Source of the DNA: Planctomycetota bacterium | Lineage (GTDB): Bacteria; Planctomycetota; UBA1135; GCA-002686595 | Reading direction: 5' to 3' | Assembly: GCA_020638855.1 (NCBI GenBank) | Contig: JACKHT010000009.1 | Location: 61,502 to 125,501 of the forward strand | Length of the DNA: 64,000 nucleotides | Shown: piece after piece, positions 10,966-21,200 of the stretch | How positions within the stretch are numbered: the first letter of the stretch is position 1 | Layout of the letters: each line of letters starts with the position of its first letter | Notes under the pieces: generated by a model | What the model saw: the letters and a program-made list of their open reading frames with translations, nothing else | What the model was told of the DNA's origin: nothing | Database searches by the model: none | Made by a program: the position numbers and the translations under genes

Positions 10966-12522
10966 ATGCAAGTTGGCATACCCAAGGAGATCGCCTCCGG
11001 GGAAAAGCGAGTGGCGATCAGCCCCGACGGGGTCACCAAACTCAAGAAGCTCGGCTACGACGTCCTCGTGGAATCCGGAGCAGGAGCGGGAGCCAACTTC
11101 GACGACTCGACCTACGAAGCCAAGGGCGCACAGATCGCGCCCCAAGCCAGCGACGTTTGGTCCCAGGCCGACGTGATCCTCAAGGTCTCGGTGCCCCAGC
11201 ACAACCCGGCCACGAACTCCCACGAAGCCGACCTCCTGCGGGAAGGCCAAACCCTGATCGGGTTCCTGTGGCCCGCCCAAAACGGCGAGCTCATGCAGCA
11301 ACTGACCCACGGCAAGGGCACCGTCCTGGCGATGGACTGCATCCCGCGCATCAGCCGCGCGCAGAACTACGATGCCCTGTCGACCATGGCCAACATCGCG
11401 GGCTACCGCGCGGTGATCGAGGCCAGCCAACACTTCGGGCGCTTCTTCACCGGACAAATCACCGCCGCCGGCAAAGTGCCGCCCGCCAAAGTGCTCGTGA
11501 TCGGCGCGGGAGTCGCGGGTCTAGCGGCCATCGGCACGGCGGTGGGCATGGGCGCAGTAGTGCGCGCCTTCGACACGCGCCCCGAAGTGCGCGAACAGGT
11601 GCAGTCGATGAACGCCGAGTTCCTCGAAGTCGAAATCGAAGAGGATGGATCGGGCCAAGGCGGCTACGCCAAGGTCATGAGCAAGGAGTTCATCGAAGCC
11701 GAAATGGCGCTGTTCCTCGAGCAAGCCGCCGAAGTCGACATCATCATCACCACGGCTTTGATCCCCGGCAAACCGGCGCCCAAGCTGATCACCGAAGAAA
11801 TGGTGAAAGCCATGCGACCGGGTAGCGTGGTCGTCGACCTGGCCGCCGAGCAGGGTGGCAACTGCGCCTGCACCGTGCCCGGACAGGTGACCGTAGCCCA
11901 CGGCGTGACCGTGGTCGGGTACACCGATTTTCCGTCGTGGATGGCGGCCCAATCGAGCACGCTCTATTCGAACAACCTGTGCAACCTGATGGGCGCGCTG
12001 ACGCCCGATAAGGACGGCAGGATTGTGGTGGACATGACCGACGAGGTCATCCGCGGTGCGACCGTGATCGAACAGGGCACCATCACTTGGCCGCCCCCGC
12101 CGCCGCGCCTCTCGGCGGCCCCCAAGGGAGCCGCGGCCGCGGAGCCCGTGGTGACCCCCACCAAGAAGTCGGCCCTGAGTGCCAACGCCAGCGCCTACCT
12201 AAACGTGGGAATCCTGGCGTTCCTGCTCTTGGCCGTGGGTTACGTGGCCCCCGACAACTTCCTGCGCCAACTGGTAACCTTCGTGCTGGCCTGTTTCTTG
12301 GGCTGGCAAGTGGTCTGGAATGTGACCCCGGCCTTGCACACGCCGCTCATGAGCGTGACCAACGCGATCAGCGGCATCATCGTGATCGGCGCGCTGGTCC
12401 AGATGCACAACCCCTCGACCTGGGCCGTCGCTTTGGCGGCCTTTGCCATCCTGATGGCCACGATCAACATCGCTGGCGGTTTCCTTGTTACGCGGCGCAT
12501 GCTGCGCATGTTCCAACGCTAA
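10966..12522 (+). CDS. pntA: NAD(P) transhydrogenase subunit alpha
   Basis: A 518-aa subunit of the proton-translocating transhydrogenase, which moves hydride between NADH and NADP+ using the proton gradient. Domain I begins [20 protein letters not shown] and carries the Rossmann motif [13 protein letters not shown] near residue 175, followed by AFDTR. Four C-terminal membrane helices at about residues 405-515 form part of domain II. The fused, full-length form matches the E. coli type rather than the split PntAA/PntAB form. A proline-rich linker (WPPPPPRL) joins the two parts. pntB follows after 10 bases. Confidence 0.95.
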   Translation: MQVGIPKEIASGEKRVAISPDGVTKLKKLGYDVLVESGAGAGANFDDSTYEAKGAQIAPQASDVWSQADVILKVSVPQHNPATNSHEADLLREGQTLIGFLWPAQNGELMQQLTHGKGTVLAMDCIPRISRAQNYDALSTMANIAGYRAVIEASQHFGRFFTGQITAAGKVPPAKVLVIGAGVAGLAAIGTAVGMGAVVRAFDTRPEVREQVQSMNAEFLEVEIEEDGSGQGGYAKVMSKEFIEAEMALFLEQAAEVDIIITTALIPGKPAPKLITEEMVKAMRPGSVVVDLAAEQGGNCACTVPGQVTVAHGVTVVGYTDFPSWMAAQSSTLYSNNLCNLMGALTPDKDGRIVVDMTDEVIRGATVIEQGTITWPPPPPRLSAAPKGAAAAEPVVTPTKKSALSANASAYLNVGILAFLLLAVGYVAPDNFLRQLVTFVLACFLGWQVVWNVTPALHTPLMSVTNAISGIIVIGALVQMHNPSTWAVALAAFAILMATINIAGGFLVTRRMLRMFQR

Positions 12523-12532
12523 GGAGCTCCCC

Positions 12533-14044
12533 ATGCAATCCATCCTTCCGCAAGCGCTCTACCCTCTCGCACTGATTGAGGCGGCTGCAGGGACGCATAC
12601 CGTGGTGACCCACGGATTGATCATGGCGGCTTACTTGGTCGCCGGGGTGCTCTTCCTCTTGAGCCTGGGTGGGCTCTCGAGCCAAGAAAGCGCCAAGCGC
12701 GGCGCGGTGTTTGGCATCGCGGGCATGGCGCTGGCGATCGTGGCCACCTACTTCTTGCCCCAGGTTGGCGGCTCACCGCTGGCCATCGGGATGATGGTCG
12801 TCGGTGGATCGATCGGCTTGGTGCTGGCCAAGCGCGTGGAAATGACCGCCATGCCCCAGTTGGTAGCCATCCTGCACAGCTTCGTGGGCCTGGCGGCGGT
12901 GCTGATCGGCTTCGCAAGCTTCTTGGATACGAGCCATGTGGTGACTGGCGCCGAACGGATCGTGCACACGATCGAGATCTACTTGGGCGTTTTGATCGGC
13001 GCGGTGACCTTCACCGGCTCGATCGTGGCCTACGGCAAGCTTGACGGCAAGATCGGCAGCGCGGCGCTGCTGCTCCCCGGGCGCCACTTTTGGAACCTGG
13101 TCATCGGCCTCGTTTGCGTGGCCTTGGGCGTGTGGTTCGTGGGTGAGACTTCGATCAGCGCGGGGATCGTCCCTTTGCTGATCATGACTTTCCTGGCGTG
13201 TTTGTTCGGCGTACACATGGTCATGGCCATCGGTGGCGCGGACATGCCGGTGGTGATTTCGATGCTCAACAGCTACTCGGGCTGGGCCGCCTCGGCCACC
13301 GGGTTCATGCTGTCGAACGATTTGTTGATCATCACCGGAGCCTTGGTCGGTTCGAGCGGCGCGATCCTCTCGATCATCATGTGCCGGGCCATGAACCGCA
13401 GATTCCTGAGCGTGATCATGGGCGGCTTCGGCACGACCCAGAGCAGCGGGGCCAGCTCGGCAGCCCAAGACCAGGGCGAAGTGCAACCGATCACCCCCGA
13501 AGAGACGGCCGATCTGATCCGCCACTCGAAGTCGATCGTGGTCGTCCCCGGCTACGGCATGGCGGTCTCCCATGCCCAACATGGGGTTTCCGAGTTGGCC
13601 CGACGCCTGCGTGCCGCCGGCAAGAAGTTCGAATTCGCGATCCACCCGGTCGCCGGACGCATGCCGGGCCACATGAACGTGCTGCTGGCCGAGGCCAAGG
13701 TGCCCTACGACATCGTGCTCGAGATGGACGAGATCAACGACGACCTGGACGAGGTCGACGTGGTGATCGTGATCGGCGCCAACGACATCGTGAACCCCTC
13801 GGCCCTCGAGGAACCCGACAGCCCGATCGCCGGCATGCCGGTGCTCGAGGTCTGGAAGGCCGGTACGGTGATCGTCAGCAAGCGCTCGATGGCCACCGGC
13901 TACGCTGGCGTCCAGAACCCGCTGTTCTTCAAGGAAAACACGCGCATGCTCTTTGGCGATGCCAAAGAAAGCGTCGAAGCCGTGCTGGCGGCCCTTGGCG
14001 AACTCGGCACCAAACACCCGAGCAAGCAGGCGGCCAAGGTCTGA
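12533..14044 (+). CDS. pntB: NAD(P) transhydrogenase subunit beta
   Basis: A 503-aa subunit with about eight or nine membrane helices completing the proton channel, followed by the NADP(H)-binding domain III from about residue 320. Domain III signatures are [39 protein letters not shown] and [17 protein letters not shown]. The ATG at 12533 sits after a good ribosome site (AAGGAG at 12521), which overlaps the end of the pntA stop. The longer frame from 12485 lies in pntA. It acts with PntA in the inner membrane to supply NADPH. Confidence 0.96.
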   Translation: MQSILPQALYPLALIEAAAGTHTVVTHGLIMAAYLVAGVLFLLSLGGLSSQESAKRGAVFGIAGMALAIVATYFLPQVGGSPLAIGMMVVGGSIGLVLAKRVEMTAMPQLVAILHSFVGLAAVLIGFASFLDTSHVVTGAERIVHTIEIYLGVLIGAVTFTGSIVAYGKLDGKIGSAALLLPGRHFWNLVIGLVCVALGVWFVGETSISAGIVPLLIMTFLACLFGVHMVMAIGGADMPVVISMLNSYSGWAASATGFMLSNDLLIITGALVGSSGAILSIIMCRAMNRRFLSVIMGGFGTTQSSGASSAAQDQGEVQPITPEETADLIRHSKSIVVVPGYGMAVSHAQHGVSELARRLRAAGKKFEFAIHPVAGRMPGHMNVLLAEAKVPYDIVLEMDEINDDLDEVDVVIVIGANDIVNPSALEEPDSPIAGMPVLEVWKAGTVIVSKRSMATGYAGVQNPLFFKENTRMLFGDAKESVEAVLAALGELGTKHPSKQAAKV

Positions 14045-14683
14045 TTCGCTGGGAGGGGTTCGACTCCACCCAACCGGCTCGCATGCCGCCGCGCGGACGG
14101 GATCCTAGACTTGGCCTCTGGAACTCAGCCCGTGCCCTGGCTCGGAATGGGAGCCCGCGCGAGCGTCTCCGAATGGGCTCCTAGGGTCGCGAGTCCGAAC
14201 AGGTTGTTTCCGCGAAGCGCTCGCAGCGCAGGAAGGCCGGGCGCAGGTTCCATTTTGGGCAAACGACCTTCGGGAAGGCGTTGGCGGGTGCCGGGCCAGC
14301 GTGTGGGAGGCGCAGCGACGGGCCGCTGGACGAGCCGCATGTCGCTCGGGGGGCTACGCGCATCTTTGGCTCTCTCGCCAATGGCACAGGATCTCCGGCG
14401 CCGAGCAAAGCCCCAAGCCAAGGCCAAGTGCGCGGAGCGACGGAATCTCCAGCTAGCGTAAGCGAGCGCCGTCCCCAGAATGGACCACGACTTGCGGAAG
14501 TCTCCGGATCGATGGGCTTCGCACGGGATAGACTTTGGGCACTCGACCCGAGCAGGATCCGAGCGGGACCCAAGTGGACCGCTCAACGGCTCGCATGTTT
14601 GTTAGCATCGAGCCCTCCATCGCCCGTTATCGATCTCTCTTGCGCCAACTCACGCGAGGGGCCCATCCACCTGCCTGCTCACA
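14045..14683. other. 639-base stretch without a supported gene
   Basis: Frames here are Arg/Pro/Ala-rich and lack any recognisable domain, signal peptide or plausible start context. A short inverted repeat (GGAGCCC at 14150-14156, GGGCTCC at 14175-14181) could be a weak terminator for pntAB. The promoter for the acyltransferase gene at 14684 should lie near the right end, but no convincing -35/-10 pair was seen. Confidence 0.5.
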
Positions 14684-16069
14684 ATGGTCTTCGCCAGCGG
14701 CGTATTCCTGTACTTCTTCTTGCCCATTTTTTTGGGCATCTACTACACGCTCCCCCGTCGAATGCGCTCGACGGTCATCGCGGTGGCGAGTTATGTGTTC
14801 TACGGGTGGTGGCGACCGGACTTCGTGATCTTGATGTGGGTCTCGACCGCGGTGGATTACACCGCCGGCCAGCGCATCACCCAAGCCCAAGCGCGGCAGA
14901 GCAAGGGCAAGCCCTGGCTGTGGCTTTCGCTGATCGTCAACCTCGGTCTGCTGGGCTACTTCAAGTACTTCAACTTTGGGGTCGACAGCCTCAACGACAT
15001 CTTCGTGCACTTCGGCATGCCGACCATGCAGGTGGCGAAGATCGTGCTGCCCGTGGGCATCTCGTTCTACACCTTCCAGACCCTCAGCTACACCATCGAC
15101 GTGTACCGGGGTCGGGCGGCCAAGGTGCGCTCCTTTCAGGACTTCATGTGCTATGTGGCGCTCTTCCCCCAGCTCGTGGCGGGACCCATTGTGCGCTACA
15201 ACACGGTGGCCGATCAGTTGGTCAACCGCACGCATACCCTGGAGAAGTTCTACCGGGGGGTTCTTGCGTTCCAGGCGGGGATGGCCAAGAAGATCCTGAT
15301 CGCGGATGTTTTGGGGGGCTTGGCGGATGAGGCCTTTGCAGCCTCCCACCTGAGCCCCGGGTACGCCTGGTTGGGTGCTTTGGCCTACACCTTCCAGATC
15401 TACTTCGACTTCTCGGGCTACTCGGACATGGCCATCGGGCTGGGTCTGATGATCGGTTTCCAGTTCCCGGTCAACTTCGACCAGCCCTACCGCTCGATCT
15501 CGATCACCGATTTCTGGCGCCGTTGGCATATTTCGCTTTCCAGCTTCCTGCGCGACTACCTGTACATCCCCCTGGGGGGCAACCGCAAGGGCGTGGTGCG
15601 TACCTACGTCAACCTGGCTTTGACCATGTTGCTGGGTGGACTGTGGCACGGGGCCAACTGGACGTTCCTCATCTGGGGTGCTTATCAGGGGTTCTGGCTG
15701 GTGGTCGAACGCCTGTCGGGCAAATCCTCGTGGTATGCGTTCACGCCCAAGGCCGTGCAGATGGCGCTGACGTTCGTACTGGTCATCTTCGGCTGGGTGT
15801 TCTTCCGGGCCGAAAACCTGAGCCACGCGCTCGAGTACTTCGATTCCATGTTTGGGCTGGCGGGCACCCACGGCGCCCTGGCTTTGCGGCCCATCCATGC
15901 CGTGTCCGCCCTCGCCGCGGTCGTGGTGATCTGGGGCACGCCGACCACCCAAGCACTCTTGTTCCGCGCCAGCATCCCGTGGGTCGTGTTCTTGCAGTTC
16001 GCCTTCTGGGGATCCTTGATCCACTTGCACTTCGTCAGCCATGTGCCCTTCCTCTACTTCCAATTCTGA
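14684..16069 (+). CDS. MBOAT-family membrane O-acyltransferase, AlgI-like
   Basis: A 461-aa polytopic acyltransferase of the AlgI/PatA type, which moves acetyl groups across or at the inner membrane for O-acetylation of an extracellular polysaccharide or peptidoglycan. The family start FLYFFLPIFLGIYY is present. The motif RRWHISLSSFLRDYLYIPLG (His near residue 282) and the invariant MBOAT histidine in LGGLWHGANWTF (about residue 321) are intact. It is followed after 16 bases by an AlgX/AlgJ-like SGNH protein, the usual partner in the AlgI-AlgJ/X pair. The polymer being modified is not identifiable here. Confidence 0.9.
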   Translation: MVFASGVFLYFFLPIFLGIYYTLPRRMRSTVIAVASYVFYGWWRPDFVILMWVSTAVDYTAGQRITQAQARQSKGKPWLWLSLIVNLGLLGYFKYFNFGVDSLNDIFVHFGMPTMQVAKIVLPVGISFYTFQTLSYTIDVYRGRAAKVRSFQDFMCYVALFPQLVAGPIVRYNTVADQLVNRTHTLEKFYRGVLAFQAGMAKKILIADVLGGLADEAFAASHLSPGYAWLGALAYTFQIYFDFSGYSDMAIGLGLMIGFQFPVNFDQPYRSISITDFWRRWHISLSSFLRDYLYIPLGGNRKGVVRTYVNLALTMLLGGLWHGANWTFLIWGAYQGFWLVVERLSGKSSWYAFTPKAVQMALTFVLVIFGWVFFRAENLSHALEYFDSMFGLAGTHGALALRPIHAVSALAAVVVIWGTPTTQALLFRASIPWVVFLQFAFWGSLIHLHFVSHVPFLYFQF

Positions 16070-16085
16070 TCGCGACGAGCACGGC

Positions 16086-17980
16086 ATGACCCCTGAGGGC
16101 CTGATCGAACTGGACGAATCCGTCCTCTCGAACGGGCCCCACAAGGTCACGCGCGCTCTCGTGCTCCTGCTGACAGCCACCGTCATCTTGGGGACGACGT
16201 TCATCGACGTGGTGTTCCCCCTCAAGCAACTTCGGCTGCAAGGAGCCGAGGCGCGCCAGTACAGCCAAATGCGCGACAACGCGCATTGGTCGGATGGATC
16301 CTTGGCTCGATTCCTCGAGTTCAACTATCGGGTGCGCTCGCGGGTACGAAGCGCCGTCGGCCGCCCCTATGCCAACTTTCTACTCAACAACTTGAACGAA
16401 GTCGGGGGCAATTGCGTCGCGGGTAGCGACGGGTGGTTGTACCTACGAAACCGGATCGAAATGGCTCCTGGCCCCATGGAAATCGGCCCGGGGCGTACCG
16501 CTGCCGAAACCGCGTTCTTGGCGCGCCGCATCCTAGGGCTGGGCATGCGCCCCCTGCTGCTACCCATTCCGCGCAAGGCGGCAATGGCTGGCGAATTCTT
16601 GCCGATCAGTTTTGAGAGCCACCGGGAGTTCGACGAGCTGGTGTTGGACCAATATCGTCGGCAAGGCCTCGAAGCAGTGGATGTGCTGCCCGCCTGGGAT
16701 GCCAATCCGGATGCTGAGCACGTCTACCAACGCCGCAATTCGCATTGGTCCACAGTAGGTGTCCGGCTGGCCGCCGAGGCGCTGGCTCGCTTTGCGGGCA
16801 TGCTAGCTCCCGAAGACAAGCGCCTGGGTGTCTTCCGGCACCGGGATCAGCCCGCCAGAATGGGTGACCTGTACAGCATCACCAACACCACGCGAGGTCC
16901 CGGACAAATGCGCTATGCGGAACAGGCGCCCTATTTTGTCGATTGGAATGGCCAGGACCTGACCGCTGGTAGTCCTGACGCGGACATCGCGCTGTGCGGT
17001 ACGAGTTTCAGCGCCCACGATACGTTGGCGATCTTCCTATCGCACTACTTCGGCCGCCCGGTGCAGTGCTTCTCCTCGCCCGGCGACCCCCCCGAAGTCA
17101 GTGTCGAGAAGTTGCTCCAGACACGCGGTCCAAACGGATATCCGAGCGTTTTGATCGAGGAGATCCCCAACCACTTCCCCTTGAGCTACGCCGCCAACCC
17201 CAATGGCTGGAAGGCTCAGGCAGCCACCGAACGCATTGCGCAAGCCTATGGGCCGCGCCATATCTTGCCGCTTGCCCTGCCCATCCCAGTGAGTGTGGAC
17301 AACTTGGAAATCGGAGCCGAGCGCACCATCACGGGTGGTGAGCGTTTGCTCGACTTGCCCGAAGGCTGGATCGCCCAATCGGGCGGAGGTGTGGTCCAGT
17401 TCGGCCTGGACCTGATCAACCCGTCCGGTGAAGCCACGTGGAGATCTTCTGCGGGGCCTTCCGCTGGAACCAGAAGGCTAGCAACCAATGGCGGCGCTAT
17501 ACCTTTCCAATCCTGATGCAACGCCCGAGCTGCGACCGTGCCCAGCTCTCCGTGCGTAGCAAGTCCAGGACCGATTCGGCTACTTACACGGTGGGTGGGT
17601 GGTCGCTGTTTACCGACGTGAACCCCGAGACGGCCATGCCTGGCGAGCTCGATCGCACCGCTTGGCAGGACGGAGCGGCTTCCCAGCAGATCCGCTTCGC
17701 CCCTGGCTGCGAAGTGCACCCCCAGTCCACGCTCGTGATCCAAACCTCCCCCGGCGGCGGAGCCTGGAACGAGCTAGAGGTGGTCTTCCACGCCCGCGAT
17801 GGCTCTGTGGAACAGAGATTCTTGTTCAACGGCTTCAAGCAGGGTGGCTGGATCGTGCTCGTTCCGGGGTTGCTCACCGGCCACGAACTGGAAAGCGTCG
17901 AGCTGCGCGGCCGCTACGAAGGCAAGAACCCGCCGGGTACATGGCTTTCTAGCGCCAACCTGTACCACGTCACGCCCTAG
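16086..17980 (+). pseudogene. AlgX/AlgJ-like SGNH acetyltransferase, frameshifted
   Basis: The N-terminal part (16086-17516, 476 aa) has one membrane anchor at about residues 18-38, then an AlgX/AlgJ-type SGNH domain. It carries GSDGWLYLRN, NSHWSTVGVRLAAEAL (the DxHW-like acid/base region) and a likely nucleophile Ser in LCGTSFSAHD. Near 17437 the frame breaks. Reading one base out of register continues as VEIFCGAFRWNQ...FTDV...NLYHVTP and ends at 17980, giving a plausible C-terminal beta-rich carbohydrate-binding part. Adding one base after GCCACG would join the halves as SGEAT-VEIFCGAF, about 631 aa. Without it, the first frame ends in low-quality sequence. It is either a real frameshift mutation or a sequencing/assembly error. 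It is the expected partner of the upstream MBOAT protein. Confidence 0.7.
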
Positions 17981-17998
17981 GGTCCGCGCTGCACTGAC

Positions 17999-18041
17999 GC
18001 CCTGGGTGACGGGGCCCCGTGCCCTGGGTGACGGGCCCCGC
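17999..18041. repeat. Tandem duplication of a 21-22 bp GC-rich unit
   Basis: Two adjacent copies of GCCCTGGGTGACGGGGCCCC plus GT/GC, the second lacking one G. Each copy contains a GGGCCC palindrome, so the RNA can fold. It lies between the acyltransferase pair and the DoxX-like gene and may act as a terminator. Confidence 0.6.
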
Positions 18042-18140
18042 GCAGCTTGGGCCAGCAAGTTCCATCCGAAGTGAGGTCACAAAACCCCGTGCCCCACGAA
18101 AGTAGGGGCGAGCCCTGCTGCCCTCGCCCCGCCGAACGCC

Positions 18141-18545
18141 ATGTGGAACAAACTTGCCCTTTTCTTGCGCCTCTTGGCCGCCATCATCTTCCTGCAGACC
18201 CTCTACTTCAAGTTTTCGGGTGCCCCCGAAAGCGTCTGGATCTTCACCAAGCTCGGGGTCGAACCCTGGGGACGGTTCGCTGCCGCCCTGTCGGAACTGG
18301 TAGCCGCCATCCTGCTCCTGATCCCGGCCACGGCTCGGCTGGGGGCCCTGATGGGACTCGGCATCATCTCCGGCGCCCTGGCCTCGCACCTGTTCGTGCT
18401 CGGCATCGTCATCCAAGACGATGGCGGGCTGCTGTTTGGCCTGGCCGTAACCACGTTCGTGGCCTGTGCCGGCTTGCTCGTCGGGGGCCGGAAGAGGACC
18501 GCAGGCGACCCGAATCGCACCGACCTAGCGAGCGCTTCCCAATAG
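18141..18545 (+). CDS. DoxX-like membrane protein
   Basis: A 134-aa protein with four hydrophobic segments, near residues 7-24, 45-62, 67-88 and 96-113. The pattern MWNKLALFLRLLAAIIFLQT followed by LYFKF and ALSELVAAILLLIP is typical of DoxX-family proteins, small inner-membrane proteins of poorly defined redox or sulfur-related roles. The tail of about 20 residues is polar. It is a single gene ending 35 bases before a long bidirectional hairpin. Confidence 0.7.
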   Translation: MWNKLALFLRLLAAIIFLQTLYFKFSGAPESVWIFTKLGVEPWGRFAAALSELVAAILLLIPATARLGALMGLGIISGALASHLFVLGIVIQDDGGLLFGLAVTTFVACAGLLVGGRKRTAGDPNRTDLASASQ

Positions 18546-18580
18546 CCAGCGGGTTCCGACACTCGCGGATGCGGAAACAA

Positions 18581-18625
18581 GCAGGCTTCGCGGTTCCTTC
18601 CAAGCGAGAGAACCGCGAAGCCTGC
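18581..18625. terminator. Bidirectional hairpin terminator
   Basis: A perfect 16-bp stem, GCAGGCTTCGCGGTTC at 18581-18596 pairing with its complement at 18610-18625, with a 13-base loop. It lies between the convergent stops of the DoxX-like gene (18545) and the protease gene (18631). On the plus strand no U-tract follows it. Confidence 0.75.
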
Positions 18626-18630
18626 AACCG

Positions 18631-21018
18631 TTAGAAAAAGCTCACCTGCAATCCATCGGTGAAGTTCGAGGTTTGGCCCGGATTCAGATCGCGGAACCAG
18701 CACTGGAAGAACCAGGTCTCACCGCTCACCACCATGTGGTTGGGCGTCGTGGGTAGTGCCGTCAGGTTGATCGTGAGCTGCACCGAACCCGTCGCCCCGC
18801 TGTTCAGGATCTCGAGCGGCGCGTTGTAGCGCCCCAAAGTACCCCCCAAACAGAGCGTTCCTTGCGATCCCCCAGGGTTGGGGACAAAGCCGACTTGCGA
18901 GCCCACCAGGAAGTACGCAAAGGTCTGCACCGGCAGATCCTCCGCAATCAAGGTTAGGTCGTTGTCGATCGCCACCGGGCTGCCGTAGCCTCGAATGCTG
19001 GCCGAGACGCCCCCGGAGTGCACAGCCGCCGGACCACAGTAGCGATCGAGCAGGTCCACGGGGCCTCCGCAACTGACTTCGCCGACTTGGAATCCGTCGA
19101 TCCCCGCTTCGACGATGCTTTGGGTGTCCGCATCGTTCACCGTGAAGCGAACGCGCGCGTCGGTAGAGGGCACGATGCCGAGCGGCGCCCAGACGCTCGG
19201 GGGGATCTCCAGCGAACGCCAGTTGTTGCCCCCGGAAGTGTTGACATCGGCCACCAAAACCCAGGGCCCCGCGAGCCCGTTGTGGCTCATCTCGACCAGA
19301 AGATGGTCGGTCGACGACGGAACGCTGAGGTAGAGGTAGTAATCAAACGCCACGCTGCTGCCCGCACCCAAGGCAAACGCGGGCGAAGTCAAGCGCACCG
19401 TTCCCCCATCCACATCGGTGTTGCCCAGGGCATTCTCGGTCAGGTAGCACTGCCCCGATCCGTCGGCATCGGAAACCGGATCGTAGGCCCAGCTCGGATC
19501 GTTGACCGGAATCCCGCGTTGCCAGGCCCCCGAAGTCGCCCCCAAGTTTTCCGTAAGCCAGCCCTGATCGGTCTCGAAGTCCGAACCAAACGAAACGGCG
19601 GTCACCCCAACGCCCGCCGTGAACGGATCGGCAGCTCCTAGCCCCGGTTCCAGGAGCAGACCGCAAGTAGTGGTGTCTGCCGAAAAGTAGATCTCATACG
19701 GCGCCCCGCAATTCGGCGCGGGAAGTTGCGCTTGATGCAAACCACCCCCGAGCGGAGTCATGGGCACCGACTGGAAACCAGCCCCATTGCGCCAGTAGGC
19801 CAACACCGACCCCGGCACGAAGCCACCTTCCACCACGACTTGCACATCGACGGGCACCCCCGGGGGCAAGAAGTCGGGCAAGGAACCTTGGAAATCAAGC
19901 GAGACCCCGCCGCAAACCCCCGTGGGCGCCGCCAAAGCCGCCTGCAGACCCGGATGGTTGAGGTTGGTTCCCGAGTTGTAGCCGCTCGAACAGCCCCCGT
20001 GGGTGTGGATGCCGATGGCTTCGCCGGTCTGCTCCCAAATCACCGGCGAACCCGAGTTGCCGCCTTCGGTGTCGGTCACGTAGCCCAATTGGGTGCCCGA
20101 GTTGAGCGCAAACGGCCCCACGTGGGTTTGCTGCACTTGGTTGTAGTTCTGAGGCGTCGAGTCGGTGCCGTAGCCCGTCACCCGAATGGTGTTGCTACCC
20201 ACAGCCGGCGCGCTGGCCAGGATGTACGTGGCGCCCTGGGCCGCAGCCGCCGTCAGCCCCGTGTTCGAGTTGGGGAAGGTGCCGAAGTACCCCCAATCGT
20301 CCCCGACACCCAAACCCCCGTTGCTCTGCACCGAGCTCGGATCGATCGCGTACTGATCCGATGCCGGCGGATGCACCAGCCCACCCGAAGCCGTGGAGAG
20401 CGGCACGTTGAACTCCAGCACCGAAATGTTGCCGGTGCAGTGCCCGGCGGTCAGAGCGCACCGGCCGCAATCGTTGATCAACCAACCGGTGCAACCGATC
20501 GGCAAGAGCCGCCCTTGGCGCGGATCATTGGATAGGACACGATCGTCGGTCGCACCGCATTGGCTTTGGAACACGCCCCAAGCCATGTCGATACGCTGGA
20601 CCAGAACCCGGTGCAACCCCGTGCCTGGCGCAGCCACCAAGTCCACTTGCACCGCGTCGCCGTTGAAATAGGCGCTCGACGATTGCCATTGCTCCAAATG
20701 CCGCGCATTCAAGATTTGCGTCGAACCATCCGCGTGGGAAGTCAGCACCAAGTAGGCCCCGCTTCCCTGGAACAGGTCCCCACCCAAGTGCGACTCGGGC
20801 CCGAAGTACAAACGCAACCAGGCCGCGCCAGGCACCCGCACCGTGTACGAAGCGATCACCTGGGTCTGACCCGAAGTGTTCTCCACCCAACCCGAGTCCC
20901 GGGCAATCGGAATCGAAGTTTGCTCCTCGGTCTGAGCCTGGGCCCGAGCCGAATTCGGAGTCAAAAGCGCAAGGCCCAATAGCAGGCCAACAAGTCGGTA
21001 CGAATGGATCGATCGCAT
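18631..21018 (-). CDS. Secreted trypsin-like serine protease with C-terminal YFLVG module
   Basis: A 795-aa exported protease. A signal peptide (residues 1-26, ending ARA) is followed by a beta-rich prodomain-like region containing SGWVENTSGQTQVIASYTV. The trypsin-fold catalytic triad is visible: His in LTAGHC (about 193), Asp in GDDWGYFG (about 241) and Ser in GGNSGSPV (about 322). Residues of roughly 480-640 resemble a jelly-roll/MAM-type domain (FETDQGWL...LLVEMSHNG). From about residue 660, starting at YCGPAAV, the same module seen in the 6569-7723 protein closes the chain with YFLVG, LGRYN and SNFTDGLQVSFF. The ATG at 21018 is chosen because it opens the signal peptide, 11 residues after an earlier in-frame ATG. 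Confidence 0.88.
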   Translation of the reverse strand: MRSIHSYRLVGLLLGLALLTPNSARAQAQTEEQTSIPIARDSGWVENTSGQTQVIASYTVRVPGAAWLRLYFGPESHLGGDLFQGSGAYLVLTSHADGSTQILNARHLEQWQSSSAYFNGDAVQVDLVAAPGTGLHRVLVQRIDMAWGVFQSQCGATDDRVLSNDPRQGRLLPIGCTGWLINDCGRCALTAGHCTGNISVLEFNVPLSTASGGLVHPPASDQYAIDPSSVQSNGGLGVGDDWGYFGTFPNSNTGLTAAAAQGATYILASAPAVGSNTIRVTGYGTDSTPQNYNQVQQTHVGPFALNSGTQLGYVTDTEGGNSGSPVIWEQTGEAIGIHTHGGCSSGYNSGTNLNHPGLQAALAAPTGVCGGVSLDFQGSLPDFLPPGVPVDVQVVVEGGFVPGSVLAYWRNGAGFQSVPMTPLGGGLHQAQLPAPNCGAPYEIYFSADTTTCGLLLEPGLGAADPFTAGVGVTAVSFGSDFETDQGWLTENLGATSGAWQRGIPVNDPSWAYDPVSDADGSGQCYLTENALGNTDVDGGTVRLTSPAFALGAGSSVAFDYYLYLSVPSSTDHLLVEMSHNGLAGPWVLVADVNTSGGNNWRSLEIPPSVWAPLGIVPSTDARVRFTVNDADTQSIVEAGIDGFQVGEVSCGGPVDLLDRYCGPAAVHSGGVSASIRGYGSPVAIDNDLTLIAEDLPVQTFAYFLVGSQVGFVPNPGGSQGTLCLGGTLGRYNAPLEILNSGATGSVQLTINLTALPTTPNHMVVSGETWFFQCWFRDLNPGQTSNFTDGLQVSFF

Positions 21019-21200
21019 GGGAAGGTGGTAAGGGTCCGAAGGAACGGCCATATCCTACCGCAAGCCGCCTTGCGGGTCAGGTCGGGGTTCTCTACAGGTG
21101 GCCGCGTGCCGGGCCAGGGGCCCTTGGGCCCTGCCCGATTCCCTTGACGGGTCACGGTGGATGCTTCGCGCGGCCTAGGATGAGGGGGGCGGCGTGCTGC

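Noticed and set aside
12773..14017. 414-codon frame antisense to pntB
   Set aside because: His/Asp-rich composition typical of a reverse-complement frame, and pntB is unmistakable on the other strand.
14125..14586. Minus-strand frame of 153 codons between pntB and the acyltransferase gene
   Set aside because: No start context, no domain, and biased Arg/Pro/Ser composition.
16041..16085. Start of the SGNH protein at 16041, overlapping the acyltransferase gene
   Set aside because: It adds 15 polar residues before the membrane anchor; the ATG at 16086 is more natural, though neither has a strong ribosome site.
21107..21134. GC-rich imperfect hairpin after the lipid kinase gene
   Set aside because: The stem has a bulge and only a short perfect part, so it was not called as a terminator.
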